Position numbers and translations under genes: made by a program
In this document: positions 30,773 to 41,618 of the stretch, piece by piece
Layout of the letters: every line of letters begins with the position of its first letter
How positions within the stretch are numbered: position 1 is the first letter of the stretch
NCBI GenBank assembly: GCA_905221605.1
Contig: CAJNDS010002573.1
Coordinates: 186,001 to 250,000, forward strand
Reading direction: 5' to 3'
DNA: 64,000 nt
Source of the DNA: Symbiodinium natans
Lineage: Eukaryota > Sar > Dinophyceae > Suessiales > Symbiodiniaceae
The notes under the pieces: generated by a model
Database searches by the model: none
The model's input: the letters and a program-made list of their open reading frames with translations, nothing else
What the model was told of the DNA's origin: nothing

Positions 30773-33226
30773 GGGCCCTCCCGCAGGAGGAATTAAATAA
30801 TTTAAATATGAAGGCCCCGATTTAAATATGAATATTTAATTCGGGGCCTTCATATTTAAATTATTTAATTCCTCCTGCGGGAGGAAGCCCGGCCCCCCCC
30901 CCCTCCAGGATTTAAATTATTTAAATTATTTAAATTATTTAATTCCCGGGCCCGATTTAAATAATTTAAATATGAAGCTCCCGAATTAAATATTCATATT
31001 TAAACCGTGGCCTTCATATTTAAACTATTTACATCGGGCCCGGGAATTAAATAATTTAACTAATTTAAATAGTTTAAATCCTGGAGGGGGGGGGGCCTCC
31101 TCCCCCAGGAGGAATTAAATAATTTAAATATGAAGGCCTCGATTTAAATATGAATATTTAATTCGGGGCCTTCATATTTAAGTTATTTAATTCCTCCTGC
31201 GGGAGGAGGCCCGCCCCCCCCCCCTCCCCTCCAGGATTTAAATTATTTAAATTATTTAAATTATTTAAATTATTTAAATTATTTAAATTATTTAAATTAT
31301 TTAAATTATTTAAATTATTTAATTCCCGGGCCCGATTTAAATAATTTAAATATGAAGCTCCCGAATTAAATATTCATATTTAAATCGTGGCCTTCATATT
31401 TAAATTATTTAAATCGGGCCCGGGAATTAAATAATTTAAATAATTTAAATAATTAAAAAACTTAAATCCTGGAGGGGGGGGGGCGGGCCTCCTCCCCCAG
31501 GAGGAATTAAATAATTTAAATATGAAGGCCTCGATTTAAATATGAATATTTAATTCGGGGCCTTCATATTTAAATTATTTAATTCCTCCTGCAAAAGGAG
31601 GCCCGGCCCCCCCCCCCTCCCGGATTTAAATTATTTAAATTATTTAAATTATTTAGATTATTAAATTATTAATTAAATTATTTAAATTATTTAATTCCCG
31701 GGCCCGATTTAAATAATTTAAATATGAAGCTCCCGAATTAAATATTCATATTTAAATCGTGGCCTTCATATTTAAATTATTTAAATCGGGCCCGGGAATT
31801 AAATAGTTTAAATAATTTAAATAATTTAAATACTTTACATAATTTAAATAATTTAAATAATTTAAATATTTTAAATCCTGGAGGGGGGGGGGCCGGGCCT
31901 CCTCCCGCAGGAGGAATTAAAAAATTTAAATATGAAGGCCCCGAATTAAATATTAATATTTAATTCGGGGCCTTCATATTTAAATTATTTAATTCTTCCT
32001 GCGGGAGGAGGCCCGCCCCCCCCCCCCTCCAGGATTTAAATTATTTAAATTATTTAATTCCCGGGCCCGAATTAAATAATTTAAATATGAAGCTCCCGAA
32101 TTAAATATTCATATTTAAATCGTGGCCTTCATATTTAAAGTATTTAAATCGGGCCCGGGAATTAAATAATTTAAATAATTTAAATATTCTAAATAATTTA
32201 AATAATTTAAATATTTTAAGTCCTGGAGGGGGGGGGGCGGGCCTCCTCCCGCAGGAAGAATTAAATAATTTAAATATGAAGGCTCCGAATTAAATATTAA
32301 TATTTAATTCGGGGCCTTCATATTTAAATTATTTAATTCCTCCTGCGGGAGGAGGCCCGGCCCCCCCCCCCTCCAGGATTTAAAATATTTAAATTATTTA
32401 AATTATTTAAATTATTTAATTTATTTAAATTATTTAATTCCCGGGCCCGATTAAATAATTTAAATATGAAGGCCACGATTTAAATATGAATATTTAATTC
32501 GGGAGCTTCATATTTAAATTATTTAAATCGGGCCCGGGAATTAAATAATTTAAATAATTTAAATAATTTAAAAAATTTAAATAATTTAAATATTTTAAAT
32601 CCTGGAGGGGGGGGGGCCGGGCCTCCTCCCGCAGGAGGAATTAAATAATTTAAATATGAAGGCCCCGAATTAAATATTCATATTTAAGTCGGGGCCTTCA
32701 TATTTAAATTATTTAATTCTTCCTGCGGGAGGAGGCCCGCCCCCCCCCTCCAGGATTTAAATTATTTAAATTATTTAATTCCCGGGCCCGAATTAAATAA
32801 TTTAAATATGAAGCTCCCGAATTAAATATTCATATTTAAATCGTGGCCTTCATATTTAAAGTATTTAAATCGGGCCCGGGAATTAAATAATTTAAATAAT
32901 TTAAATATTCTAAATAATTTAAATAATTTAAATATTTTAAGTCCTGGAGGGGGGGGGGCGGGCCTCCTCCCGCAGGAAGAATTAAATAATTTAAATATGA
33001 AGGCTCCGAATTAAATATTAATATTTAATTCGGGGCCTTCATATTTAAATTATTTAATTCCTCCTGCGGGAGGAGGCCCGCCCCCGCCCCCCCTCCAGGA
33101 TTTAAATTATTTAAATTATTTAAATTATTTAAATTATTTAATTCCCGGGCCCGAATTAAATAATTTAAATATGAAGCTCCAGAATTAAATATTCATATTT
33201 AAATCGGGGCCTTCATATTTAATTCA
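30773..33226. repeat. array of interlocking palindromes, unit about 365 bp, ~7 copies
   Basis: Each unit has two hairpins with TTTAAAT-rich arms. One has tips of GGAGGAATT and AATTCCTCC around a GAAGGCCCCGA/TCGGGGCCTTC stem. The other is bounded by CCCGGGCCCG and CGGGCCCGGG around a core carrying GAAGCTCCCG on one side and CGTGGCCTTC on the other. Units are separated by runs of 8-13 C or G. Copies of GAAGCTCCC occur near 30973, 31353, 31725, 32088, 32809 and 33172; in the copy near 32467-32510 the core is reversed. Positions 31982-32340 and 32703-33061 are nearly identical (offset 721-724). No coding frames. Confidence 0.95.
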
Positions 33227-33250
33227 GGCCTGGGACGCCCCCTAGGACCT

Positions 33251-33354
33251 AAAATAGGGTCTATTTGGAAGTTGGCTCTTGTAAATAAGTATACGTTTTG
33301 GGGCCTTTTTTCCTCTTGTGAACACGAGTGCCAGCTTCCAAATAAACCCTATTT
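33251..33354. mobile_element. foldback element copy 2
   Basis: The left end AAATAGGGTCTATTTGGAAG (33253) and right end CTTCCAAATAAACCCTATTT (33335) are inverted repeats about 20-24 bp long with one mismatch, enclosing about 60 bp. The left end and interior match the element at 25.79-25.83 kb. The outer right flank is a G-rich tract like the C-rich flank of copy 1, so the two copies point in opposite directions. A short frame starting at 33272 is an artefact. Confidence 0.65.
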
Positions 33355-33359
33355 AAGCT

Positions 33360-33600
33360 GCACACGGGGGGGTGGGGGGGTGGGAGGGAAGGGGGGTGGG
33401 GGAGCGGAGGGGGCGGAGGAAGAGGGGGCGGGCATGCACTGGAGCCCTTTAAAGTCAGTCTTTAAAGTCAGTCATCTGATCGAGTGGGGAAGGGGTAGGG
33501 GAGGAGGATGGAGTGGAATGGTTGGGAAGGGTGGTTGGTGGTGGGAGGGTTAGGGGCGGGAAGGGCGGGGCACGGACTGGGGCCTTTTAAAATCAGCTTA
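33360..33600 (+). repeat. G-rich tract
   Basis: GGGTGGGGG-type sequence interrupted by unique pieces. A short direct repeat TTTAAAGTCAGTC lies at about 33449-33474. Possible G-quadruplex former on the plus strand. It is the inverted counterpart of the tract at 25.6-25.8 kb. Confidence 0.8.
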
Positions 33601-34447
33601 AGGTGCGGGGTTACGCCGACGCCATGGAGTCTTCACTAGCGCCTCCCCCGCTCAAAGCTGGGGTCGGCGGATAAGACTGAGGGTTCATCGGGTCAAGAGG
33701 GTTCACAGATTCCACGGATGTTGATGGTTTGTAGGGTTTTTGGGCTTTTGCCCATACCCCAGCAACTAAGGACTGGACCTCAAAGGATATGGTAAGGGCC
33801 CCAAGCCCTAAATCCTAAACCCTAAACCCTAAACCCTCCCCGGCATGGGGCCGGTCGTTAGCAGGCTGCGGACCTGTAGGCGAGGCGAGCAGTAAACTTT
33901 ACAGGACCTTCGGTGGAATGGGCCACACAGCAGCCCTAAACCCTAAACCCCAAATCCTAAACCCTACATGCACACTTTGCTTCGGCAATCGCTTTAATTC
34001 CTAAATGCCCTACACCCCAAAAATATGCCTTAGCTCAGGGTTTAGGGTTTAGGGTTCAGGGTTTAGGGTCCAGGCGTTAGGGCTTGTGGACAGAGATCCG
34101 GAAAACCCGCCACCTTTCTCAAAACACCCTACGGACTAAAGCCAACGACCCCAACCCAAAACCCACAGCCCGTATCAATACCTAGACATACCCCGTTTTG
34201 CAGCTCATTGTCCAATGATTCCCGTATGCGCAGAGTTAGAAGTAGGGGCAGCAGTATCCTTAACCCTGTAATTACGATACAAAAATCCCAAGACAATCAA
34301 CTCCATAGTTACAACTTCCATGGTTTGGGGTTTAGGGTTTAGGGTTTAGGGTTTAGGGTTGCATGAACCTTCAACTAGAGTAGCCATTGCCCTAAGCCCG
34401 AAACCCATTAAGAGCCCGAAAGACCCTTTCTTATCATGGGTTTCCCT

Positions 34448-34561
34448 GCTACCCCCCTCTATGCTACCCGGCCATAGGTTCCCCCCTTAAATAACCTTCG
34501 TTAGGCTTAACTATCCCCCTTAACTTTGGGGGGGGGGGGGGGTAGTATAGAGGTGGGTAGC
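34448..34561. mobile_element. foldback (MITE-like) element, family A
   Basis: Left end GCTACCCCCCTCTATGCTAC and right end with complement GCTACCCACCTCTATACTAC form inverted repeats of about 22 bp with two or three mismatches. The centre holds a run of 15-16 G. The element is followed directly by a CCCTAAA tract. No coding capacity. Confidence 0.7.
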
Positions 34562-34926
34562 CCTAAACCCTAAACCCTATGCCCTAAGCCCTAAACCCTA
34601 AACCCTAAGCCCTAAACCCTAAACCCCAAACCCTAAACCCTAAACTAAAGGTACCCATGATCTCAAGTTCTTGCACACCAAGGTTCCCGGCGCGCGACTT
34701 CCACGGCAAGAGCTTGGAATCTTAGTAGCTGAGTGAGTACGCTTTACACTTCTTGGGATACTATAATAGGGTTTAGGGTTTAGGGTTTAGGGTAATCTCT
34801 ACAAAACCAAAAGTGTACATTTTTGTGGGGCTTGTGAAGTCAGCAACTCAGGAATTCCTGTCCGGCGAAGGGCGGAGATGGGGCAACCAAGTGCTCAGGC
34901 GCGCTGGCTTGGATCCTGGGGGGGTG

Positions 34927-34967
34927 CTACTACTACTGCTGCTACTACTGCTACTACTTCTACTACG

Positions 34968-35037
<70 letters not shown>

Positions 35038-35038
35038 T
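34927..35038 (+). repeat. (CTA)n trinucleotide repeat
   Basis: CTACTACTGCTA changing to perfect CTA repeats. It runs straight into the left end of a family C foldback element at about 35030, whose end itself begins CTACTA. The microsatellite may therefore have grown from the element terminus. Confidence 0.95.
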
Positions 35039-35128
35039 TTGCTACAGAACCCCAAAAGAATACAAAGACATAATCCCTATGTTACCCTTGCAAGGAAGAA
35101 CTTTTTGGGGGTTTCTTAAGCAATGAGT
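35030..35128. mobile_element. foldback element, family C, copy 1
   Basis: Left end CTACTATTTGCTACAGAACC and right end, read on the other strand, CTACTCATTGCTTAAGAAAC. The interior has CATAATCCCTATGTTACCC, which recurs in diverged form near 43847, 45590 and 58270. Confidence 0.6.
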
Positions 35129-35437
35129 AGGCCAAGGTTTAGGGTTTTCGGGTTTCAGGGTTTAGGGGGACTCTTAGGCTTTAAGGGTACTGGCTTTTCG
35201 GTTTCTAAACCCTAAACCCTAAACCCTAAACCCTAAACCCTAAACCCTAAACCCTAAACCCTGGCTGTAGGAGGCTAGATTCGCGTAAGGTCCAGGGTTG
35301 AGGGTCTGGAGCTCGAGGTTTATAACATCTACCCTCAGCGAGGCCGAACACCTGACCTGCCCTTTTTCATCTGGGGAGCTACGTTTTAGGGTTTAGGGTT
35401 TAGGGTCGAGATTTTGCTTGAGGTCCTAGACCCCTAG

Positions 35438-35543
35438 CTGGCCCAGTGGTACCCTTTACCTTTTTTTTGGTGCTGGGTTCCCTGAGAAAGCAACCAACCC
35501 AAATTCAGGTTGCCTTTGTGATAAGATGGCTGGGCTACCAAAG
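35438..35543. mobile_element. foldback element, family B, copy 1
   Basis: Begins GCTGGCCCAGTGGTACCCTT and ends GGCTGGGCTACCAAAG. The family consensus end is CTTGGTAGCCCAG. The interior TTTGGTGCTGGGTTCCCT pairs loosely with the right arm. About 105 bp, non-coding. Confidence 0.65.
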
Positions 35544-35661
35544 CCCTAAACCCGAAGCCCCCAGCCCTAAATCCGACACTGCGCTGCCGCTTGAGTCCTA
35601 GACCCTAAATGCAAGACCCAACCTGATATCAAGGGACTAGAGGAGGGACCCTTATAAGGAA

Positions 35662-35681
35662 CATATATATATATATATGTG
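35662..35681. repeat. (AT)n dinucleotide run within a foldback
   Basis: A run of TATATATATATATAT near 35665 sits inside a larger imperfect hairpin. AGGGACCCTTATAAGG (about 35643) pairs with AAGGGTCCC and CCTTATA further right (to about 35730). Possibly another member of family D. Confidence 0.5.
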
Positions 35682-35956
35682 TTCAATACGATTAAGGGTC
35701 CCTTCTAGGGGCCCCTCCTTATATCCCTTATTTGGAAATCCCGGGCGCCAAGCCCTAAGCTTAAAAGGCCTAAGCCCACGAGCCCACGAAGCCTTTACTA
35801 AAAGTTCTACATTTCAAGGCGACCTTGTGTTTTGCAGTTGCAGCTCATCTTCTCGAAGACCCAGAGTAGGCCGCTATTCCGTTACTTTTTAGGGGTTTCG
35901 GTTCCCTTAGAAGGTCCTGTAACCCAAACAGGCTACCTCGGTTGCTCTTGGGCCTA

Positions 35957-36177
35957 GCCTAAACCCTAAACCCTAAGCCCTAAACCCTAAACCCTAAACC
36001 CTAAACCCTAAACCCTAAACCCTAAACCCTAAACCCTAAACCCTAAACCCTATACCCTATACCCTATACCCTATACCCTATACCCTATACCCTAAACCCT
36101 ATACCCTATACCCTAAACCCTAAACCCTAAACCCTATACCCTGTACCCTGTACCCTATACCCTATACCCTATACCCT
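35957..36177 (-). repeat. 220-bp CCCTAAA / CCCTATA array
   Basis: About 12 perfect CCCTAAA units pass into a block of CCCTATA and CCCTGTA variants. Like variants are clustered rather than scattered, which indicates local copying (slippage or unequal exchange) after the tract was formed. Confidence 0.95.
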
Positions 36178-36605
36178 TAGCAAGCGCTCTCCTTAGCCCA
36201 ACCGGTCGCCAAGGGGCTCTGGGCCAAAGCCTCAAAAACCGCAGAGGGTGTTCGGGTTTAGGGTTTAGGGCTTAGGGTTTAGGGCTTAGGGCTTAGGGCT
36301 TAGGGTTTAGGGTTTAGGGTTGGGGTTGAGGGTTTAGGGTTGAGGCTTGAAGCTTGAGGGTTTTGAGAGTTCTGGCGCAGGAACGATGCGAACGTCGCGG
36401 TGATCGTCAAAGTGGAGTTTCAGATCGTGGGGGCCCTGCGTCTCATACCTCCCCCCTTTGAGGCCTTATAAGGGTCCGTGTACGTAGGTAGTATGTACTT
36501 GGGCCAGAACGGGGTTCCCATGCTGTAGCTTTAGGGCCCAAGTAGATCCCCTAAACCCTTCTGTTTGTGCTTGCTTTGTACAGGCTTGCTTTGGTGAGTG
36601 CTGAG

Positions 36606-36776
36606 ATGAGTGACTTCTATGTCACGACGGATCAGTATGATGGACGATGGACATTTGCCTGATGGACATGCTCGGTGGTCAGACAAAACGATTCTCCTGC
36701 ATTCTTGTGTGCGCGTTTCCCCATGCTTGCCGTGATACAGCAGAACCAGTTGAAACCACTAAGTTTTTTCGGCGTG
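36606..36776 (+). CDS. coding-like island, unknown (broken frame)
   Basis: From ATG at 36606 the plus strand reads MSDFYVTTDQYDGRWTFA to a TGA at 36660. After that the same frame continues protein-like (FPMLAVIQQNQLKPLSFFGV) to about 36776. A second frame (GGQTKRFSC..., then TAEPVETTKFFRRGRKGHL) also looks coded in part. Either there is an intron across the TGA or this is a decaying gene piece. Flanked by telomere tracts. Confidence 0.35.
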
Positions 36777-37863
36777 GCCGGAAGGGCCACCTAGTAAACC
36801 CTCAACCCTCAAGCCGCTATGTAGGTACATGGACCCTTCGGGAGGGTTGTGGGCTCGACGTTTGGGACCTTTCCCTATGCTCCACAACCCTTGCCAAAAG
36901 TGCCCGAGATCACCGTGGCTTGAGGGTTTGGGTCTTAGGGTTTAGGGGAGAGTTTAGGGTGTACTACACATGGGTCCTAAGGTCTAGGGGCTTAGGGCAT
37001 AGGGGTTTAGGGTATCTGAGGTGTCGTGTTTTCGGGTTTGGGGTTTGGGGCTGTATGACTCAAATAGGGATCAATATAACATCATTTCCTTTCTTGGTTT
37101 TTGTTGATCCCTCACCCTATCCTAGCTATCTGGTCTCGGATGGGTGTCGATTGAGATCGAGGGTCCACCAAACCCAAAACACTAAATAAGCTCTAAACCC
37201 TAAACCCTAAGCCTTAAACACACGTGCTCTTAAAGGAGGGTGACATCTACGTCAGTTCTTGTCCATGTATGTCCCTTGGCACTTTGCTCCAGTGTAGATC
37301 TTAAACCATGGAGCGATATGGGGGTTGTGATTTAAGACATATTCCTGAATATTAAGGAGTATTGTACTCTTTGAGTATCTTGTCCTGTCCAGTGCATGTC
37401 TCGTTCAACACAGGGAGATTGCATCCAGGCAGCAGCCCCTAAACCTTCATCCTCACGCCGCTCTCCCGACCCCAACAAACCCGAAGCCGCAGTTCTTTAA
37501 GGGGTTTTTTGTTTTAGGCTTTTAGGGTTCAGGGTTCAGGGTTTAGGGTTCAGGGTTTAGGGTTTAGGGTTTAGGGTTTAGGGTCGTGTATACGGAAGCT
37601 GCCGGACTTGGGACATTGCTTTGCCATGCAACATGCAACCAGAGCGCCATGCGCTACTAGGCTACCCCTCGCCCAAGGAGGATGCATACCATGTCCAATT
37701 GCTGACAAATTGGTGATGTCAGCCTTACCCAGGTTTGTCTGAGGGCAGGGGATATTGTTGACCGTTGCCGTCTGAGTTGAGCTGAGGCTTCTGAGTCCGC
37801 ATGACGGATGCGTCCGAGGAAGAATTACACCATGTCCAATTGCTGACATCCCAGTGATGCCAG

Positions 37864-38058
37864 AAATCATATGCTCTTGCTGAGGACGGTGAGTGTGAAG
37901 CCTTGAGCATGCCGTGTGATGAGTGCGATTTTCATGGGCATTGCTGTTTTTCCAGCTTCTGTAGAGAAAAATATGACGAGACCGAAGCCAAGAACTTGTC
38001 TGCTTGCTGCCTTGAACTCATCACTTGGTTTGGACACCTGAACCCCTCTGGCGCATGA
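37864..38058 (+). CDS. Cys-rich terminal exon, unknown protein
   Basis: After a possible AG (37862-37863), 64 codons run to TGA: SYALAEDGECEALSMPCDEC, DFHGHCCFSSFCREKYDETE, AKNLSACCLELITWFGHLNP, SGA. Nine cysteines and two histidines in CDEC...HCC...C...CC spacing suggest a small metal-binding or disulphide-rich fold, but I cannot name it. This is one of the best coding stretches in the telomeric mosaic. No telomere unit occurs inside it. Confidence 0.5.
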   Translation, partial: KSYALAEDGECEALSMPCDECDFHGHCCFSSFCREKYDETEAKNLSACCLELITWFGHLNPSGA

Positions 38059-38264
38059 GCCATCGTCCCGTCCTCCGTAGCTCTAAGTGTCCATGTACCT
38101 AGAAGGGGAATACTTGCATGGGCTTTAAAGTACCTCCTGTATGGGGACTTTGGGGCCCAACTATATTATGATGGGTACATGGACCTTTATAGGGTTGTCG
38201 TATCAGAGGCGCGTTGTGCGCATGTGCGTTTGGTGTTCATGCATGGTTGCTTGCCTTGTCGTTC

Positions 38265-38460
38265 TACTGCGTGTCATGCTGAGTCGTGAAAAGTCGCATG
38301 CTTGATGCACGCTGCTTTGGGCAGTGCCATGCCCGATGAAGAAAAGAATCACCTTCGGTTGCTGAGTCCCACGTGACGAAAGCAACTCTACACATGCTCT
38401 TTCTGAGGGCTTGCCCATGCTCCGATGATCGTTGATGAAGATCACTTGCCACGTGTCTCC
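38265..38460 (-). CDS. coding-like island, unknown
   Basis: The minus strand reads VIFINDHRSMGKPSERACVE, then LLSSRGTQQPKVILFFIGHG, then TAQSSVHQACDF. Good protein character over about 50 residues, including an IGHG after a hydrophobic strand as in alpha/beta folds. It lies 0.2 kb from the plus-strand Cys-rich exon, so the two belong to different genes. Edges unresolved. Confidence 0.4.
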
Positions 38461-38469
38461 CGATTAAAA

Positions 38470-39010
38470 CCCGAAACCCTCAACCCAGCCCCAACAAGCA
38501 ATGCTCTCGACCCGCTTCATCTCTTCAACCCTTCAATCCCTTCAACCCCTTCAACCCCTCCAAAGCCCCAAACCCGAAACCCCCAACCCTAAACTCCCAA
38601 ACCCAAAACCCTCAACCCCGAGCCCCAAACCCTTCAACCCCGAACCCCTAAACCCTAGCCCTAAACCCTAAACCCTAAACCCTAAACCCTAATGTCGGCC
38701 CAGGGAGTTACCATGGGCAGCGGCTTGGATGTCACCACGGTGCGGGACCCCAGCCTTCCGAGGTTGTAAGTCTCAGGCTTAAGGATTTTAGGGTTTAGGG
38801 TTTAGGGTTTAGGGTTCAGGGTTTGGGGTTTAGGGTTTAGGGTTTAGGGTTTAGGGCTAGGGTTTAGGGTTTAGGGTTTAGGTTGAGGGTTTAGAGGGTT
38901 GAAAGGTTCGTGGTTTGGGGGTTTGGGGGTTTCTGGTTTGAGGGATTCTTGCTTCGAGGGGGGGGCCGAGGGTTTCGGGGTTTAGGGTTTAGGGTTTCGG
39001 GGTTTAGGGA
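38470..39010. repeat. paired opposite telomere-like tracts around 38.7 kb
   Basis: Degenerate CCCTAAA/CCCCAAA/CTTCAACCC repeats (38470-38690) are followed, after 80 bp of unique sequence (about 38695-38775), by TTTAGGG repeats (38787-39005). The unique 80 bp is thus flanked by telomeric tracts facing outwards as C-strand then G-strand, like an inverted repeat. Confidence 0.85.
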
Positions 39011-39732
39011 TGGGGGGTTTCGTGGCAAGGACTGAGTCCGGGTGTGTATTGAGTGAAGGGACTAAGACTCGCACCCCGAAGTTTTTACCCCGAAAGGTTC
39101 CCCTGAGTGTACTCCGCATACTCCCCATAGGGCCCTTTTTCTTTTCAAGAACACCCCCTAAAGCGGTTCCTAACATACTCCCAATATGGCCCTTACACCA
39201 GCTCAGGGATCTCCAAGCAGGGTCCCCAAAGCGCCAGGGCACAACCTTAAGGGTCCAAGGTGACACCTCACGCGATTAAGACTCGCACCCCTAAGTTGTG
39301 CCCCTAAATGTTTCCCCCTTCACATACTCCCCATATGGCCCGTAGACCCCCAAAAAAACCCAACGGCACAACCTTTAGGGTCCAAGGCACAACCTCTAGC
39401 TTCAGAGGGGTCTGCATGGTTCTGGGGCTCGGGACTTTAACTTGCAAAAATCTTAAGGTTTAGGGTTTAGGGTTTAGGGTTTAGGGTTTAGGGTGCGGGC
39501 TTAGGGTTCTAAAGCGTTAGCCCTGAGCCCCCTCAGCCCTGGCGCGTTGCAGGCCACGCGCGATGCCTGGGAGAGGTATGTGGTGAACCGATGCTTGCCT
39601 TCAAGTGCCAGCAAAGCGGGGGTTTCGTGTTTATGGTTTACTGGGCTGTGGAGTACTATACACGCTTTTGGGGTTTCCGGGTTCCTATGATAGCTACTTA
39701 TACCTGAAAAGTATAAGCAATTCCCCCAGATC

Positions 39733-39812
39733 TTCCAAAATCCTTGGAATATCCCCTAGTTTATACTAAGGATCATGGTTATGAATTAGGGTATATTCCT
39801 TAGTTGAAGGGG
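39733..39812. mobile_element. diverged foldback resembling family E
   Basis: GGAATATCCCC and GGGTATATTCC form inverted ends around ACTAAGGATCATGG. The right arm GGTATATTCCTTA is shared with the two clear family E elements. No complete terminal repeat is visible. Confidence 0.4.
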
Positions 39813-40248
39813 CCTTAAAGTTCCGGCACTTCACCACATCATACGACGAACAGTCTTCGGGCGTCTGGTTCAGGGTAGGGACTTCAGGGTTCAGATTTCG
39901 GTTTCGGGCAGAATGCACGTTAGACGTGAAGGTCCTTAGGAGGCCCTCTAAACCCTAAACCCTAAACCCTAAACCCGAAACCCTGAACCCTGAACCCTAA
40001 ACCCTAAACAGGTGCAAACGAGAAGCCCTGCGGTTTGCGCTTTCGGGTTGAAGGTGATGAGCCCCTGTAACCTGAACAGCTTGGTCGCCCAATGGTCTTT
40101 CTTTGCCCTGTTTTTTGTGGGGTTTAGGGTTTAGGGTTTAGGGTTTGGGGTTTAGGGTTTAGGGTTTAGGAAAGTAGCCAGCCCCAAAAAAGGGGTAACA
40201 TGTATTTTCATATGGTCCCTGGGCTCCCTTTAGAGTCAGCCCTAAGCC

Positions 40249-40390
40249 CCAAACCCTAAACCCTAAACCCTAAACCCTAAACCCTAAACCCTAAACCCTA
40301 AACCCTAAACCCTAAACCCTAAACCCTAAACCCTAAACCCTAAACCCTAAACCCTAAACCCTAAACCCTAGCCCTAAACCCTAAGCACTA
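40249..40390 (-). repeat. longest uninterrupted CCCTAAA array (~17 units)
   Basis: About 17 near-perfect CCCTAAA units, flanked by CCCCAAA and GCCCTAAA variants. It is the longest clean tract in the window, far shorter than a terminal telomere. Confidence 0.97.
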
Positions 40391-41126
40391 AAGCCCGCCA
40401 AGGAAACTCCCTGGCGAGTCTCAAAGCCAACAAGGCCCACCTGTAAATGCTGCGGGGGGAGCGGAGCGGGGGTGCAAGTGTACTACATGAGCTGCAATAA
40501 GGGTGTAGGGTGAATAGGGTGAATAGGGTTTATAGGGTTCAGGGTTTAGGGTTTATTTAGTTTTTAGGGTAATATTCGCTTATCTCTTGCAGATCCCTTG
40601 TACAATGATACTATATTTCATACCTGACAATAGCCTTTTCTAGTTCTAATCACATGGGCCCCTGTAGTAGGGTTCAATTGGCACTCACGTTGCAAGCCTC
40701 GAAACCTTGCTTTTCCGTGGTTCCCCCTCCCCCCCCCCCCCAAAAAAAAACTCAAAACATCTCCTAAACTCAGCCCTACAACCTCCCTTCAACCTCTCAA
40801 TCCTAGATGGGGTTTAGGGCTCAGGGTTTCGGGAACCTGCCCCCTTTAAAACCTCCCTAAACCCTACGGCAAACCCCCGAAAACCTCAACACCGCAGAGC
40901 CTTTTAACCTTAGAGCCTCCAGACCACAAGTCCCCAACTCTAAGCCCAAAAACCCTAAACCCCTAAACCCCAAACCCCAAACCCCAAACCCTAAACCCTA
41001 AACCCTAAACCCTAAACCCTAAACCCTAAACCCCCTAACCCTAAGCAGCCTCGGCAGGCCTTGCAGATCTCAAGCCTTTGGGTGAATGTCGAGGCCCAGG
41101 ACGGCGTGGCACTTACCAGCAGAAGG

Positions 41127-41412
41127 GTGTAGGGTTTAGGGTATAGGGTTTAGGGTTGAGGGTTGAGGGTTTAGGTTTAGGGTATAGGGTTTGGGGTTGA
41201 GAGTTGAGGGTTTAGGGTAGAGGGTTTAGGGTATAGGGGTTGAGGGTTTAGGGTAGAGGTTTAGGGTATAGGGTTTAGGGTTTAGGGTATAGGGTTTAGG
41301 GTTGAGGGTTGAAGGTAGAGGTTTAGGGTATAGGGTTTAGGGCATAGGGTTTAGGGTTGAGGGTTGAGGGTTTAGGGTAGAGGTTTAGGGTATAGGGTTT
41401 AGGGTTTAGGGT
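41127..41412 (+). repeat. TTTAGGG/TATAGGG/TTGAGGG higher-order array
   Basis: About 285 bp in which blocks of GGTATAGGG, GGTTTAGGG, GGTTGAGGG and GGTAGAGG recur in a repeated order of roughly 40-60 bp. This is a higher-order pattern built of telomere-like variants. Confidence 0.9.
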
Positions 41413-41618
41413 CCTTTAGTGCCGTGGGTACTTTTTAGGGACCCCAAAGGGATCCTAATGTAGAACACTACCCTTTTGTTTAGCGGCTTGCATGGTTTTA
41501 GGGGTTTGCTGTAGGGTTTAGATGGGGCTTTCAAGGGATGATCGGGCTTTCCGTAGAGTTGATACAGAGTTTATGTGCATGAATGCAGCTTTTCACGTTC
41601 AGCGTGTGTGCGTGTGTG

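Noticed and set aside
30773-33226. CRISPR-like array because of regular palindromic repeats
   Set aside because: Units are about 365 bp, there are no unique spacers, the context is eukaryotic, and the palindromes are AT satellite hairpins.
36647-37189. 180-codon frame as one intact gene
   Set aside because: Its second half is translation of TTTAGGG-type repeats (VLGFRG-like). Only the first part may be coding.
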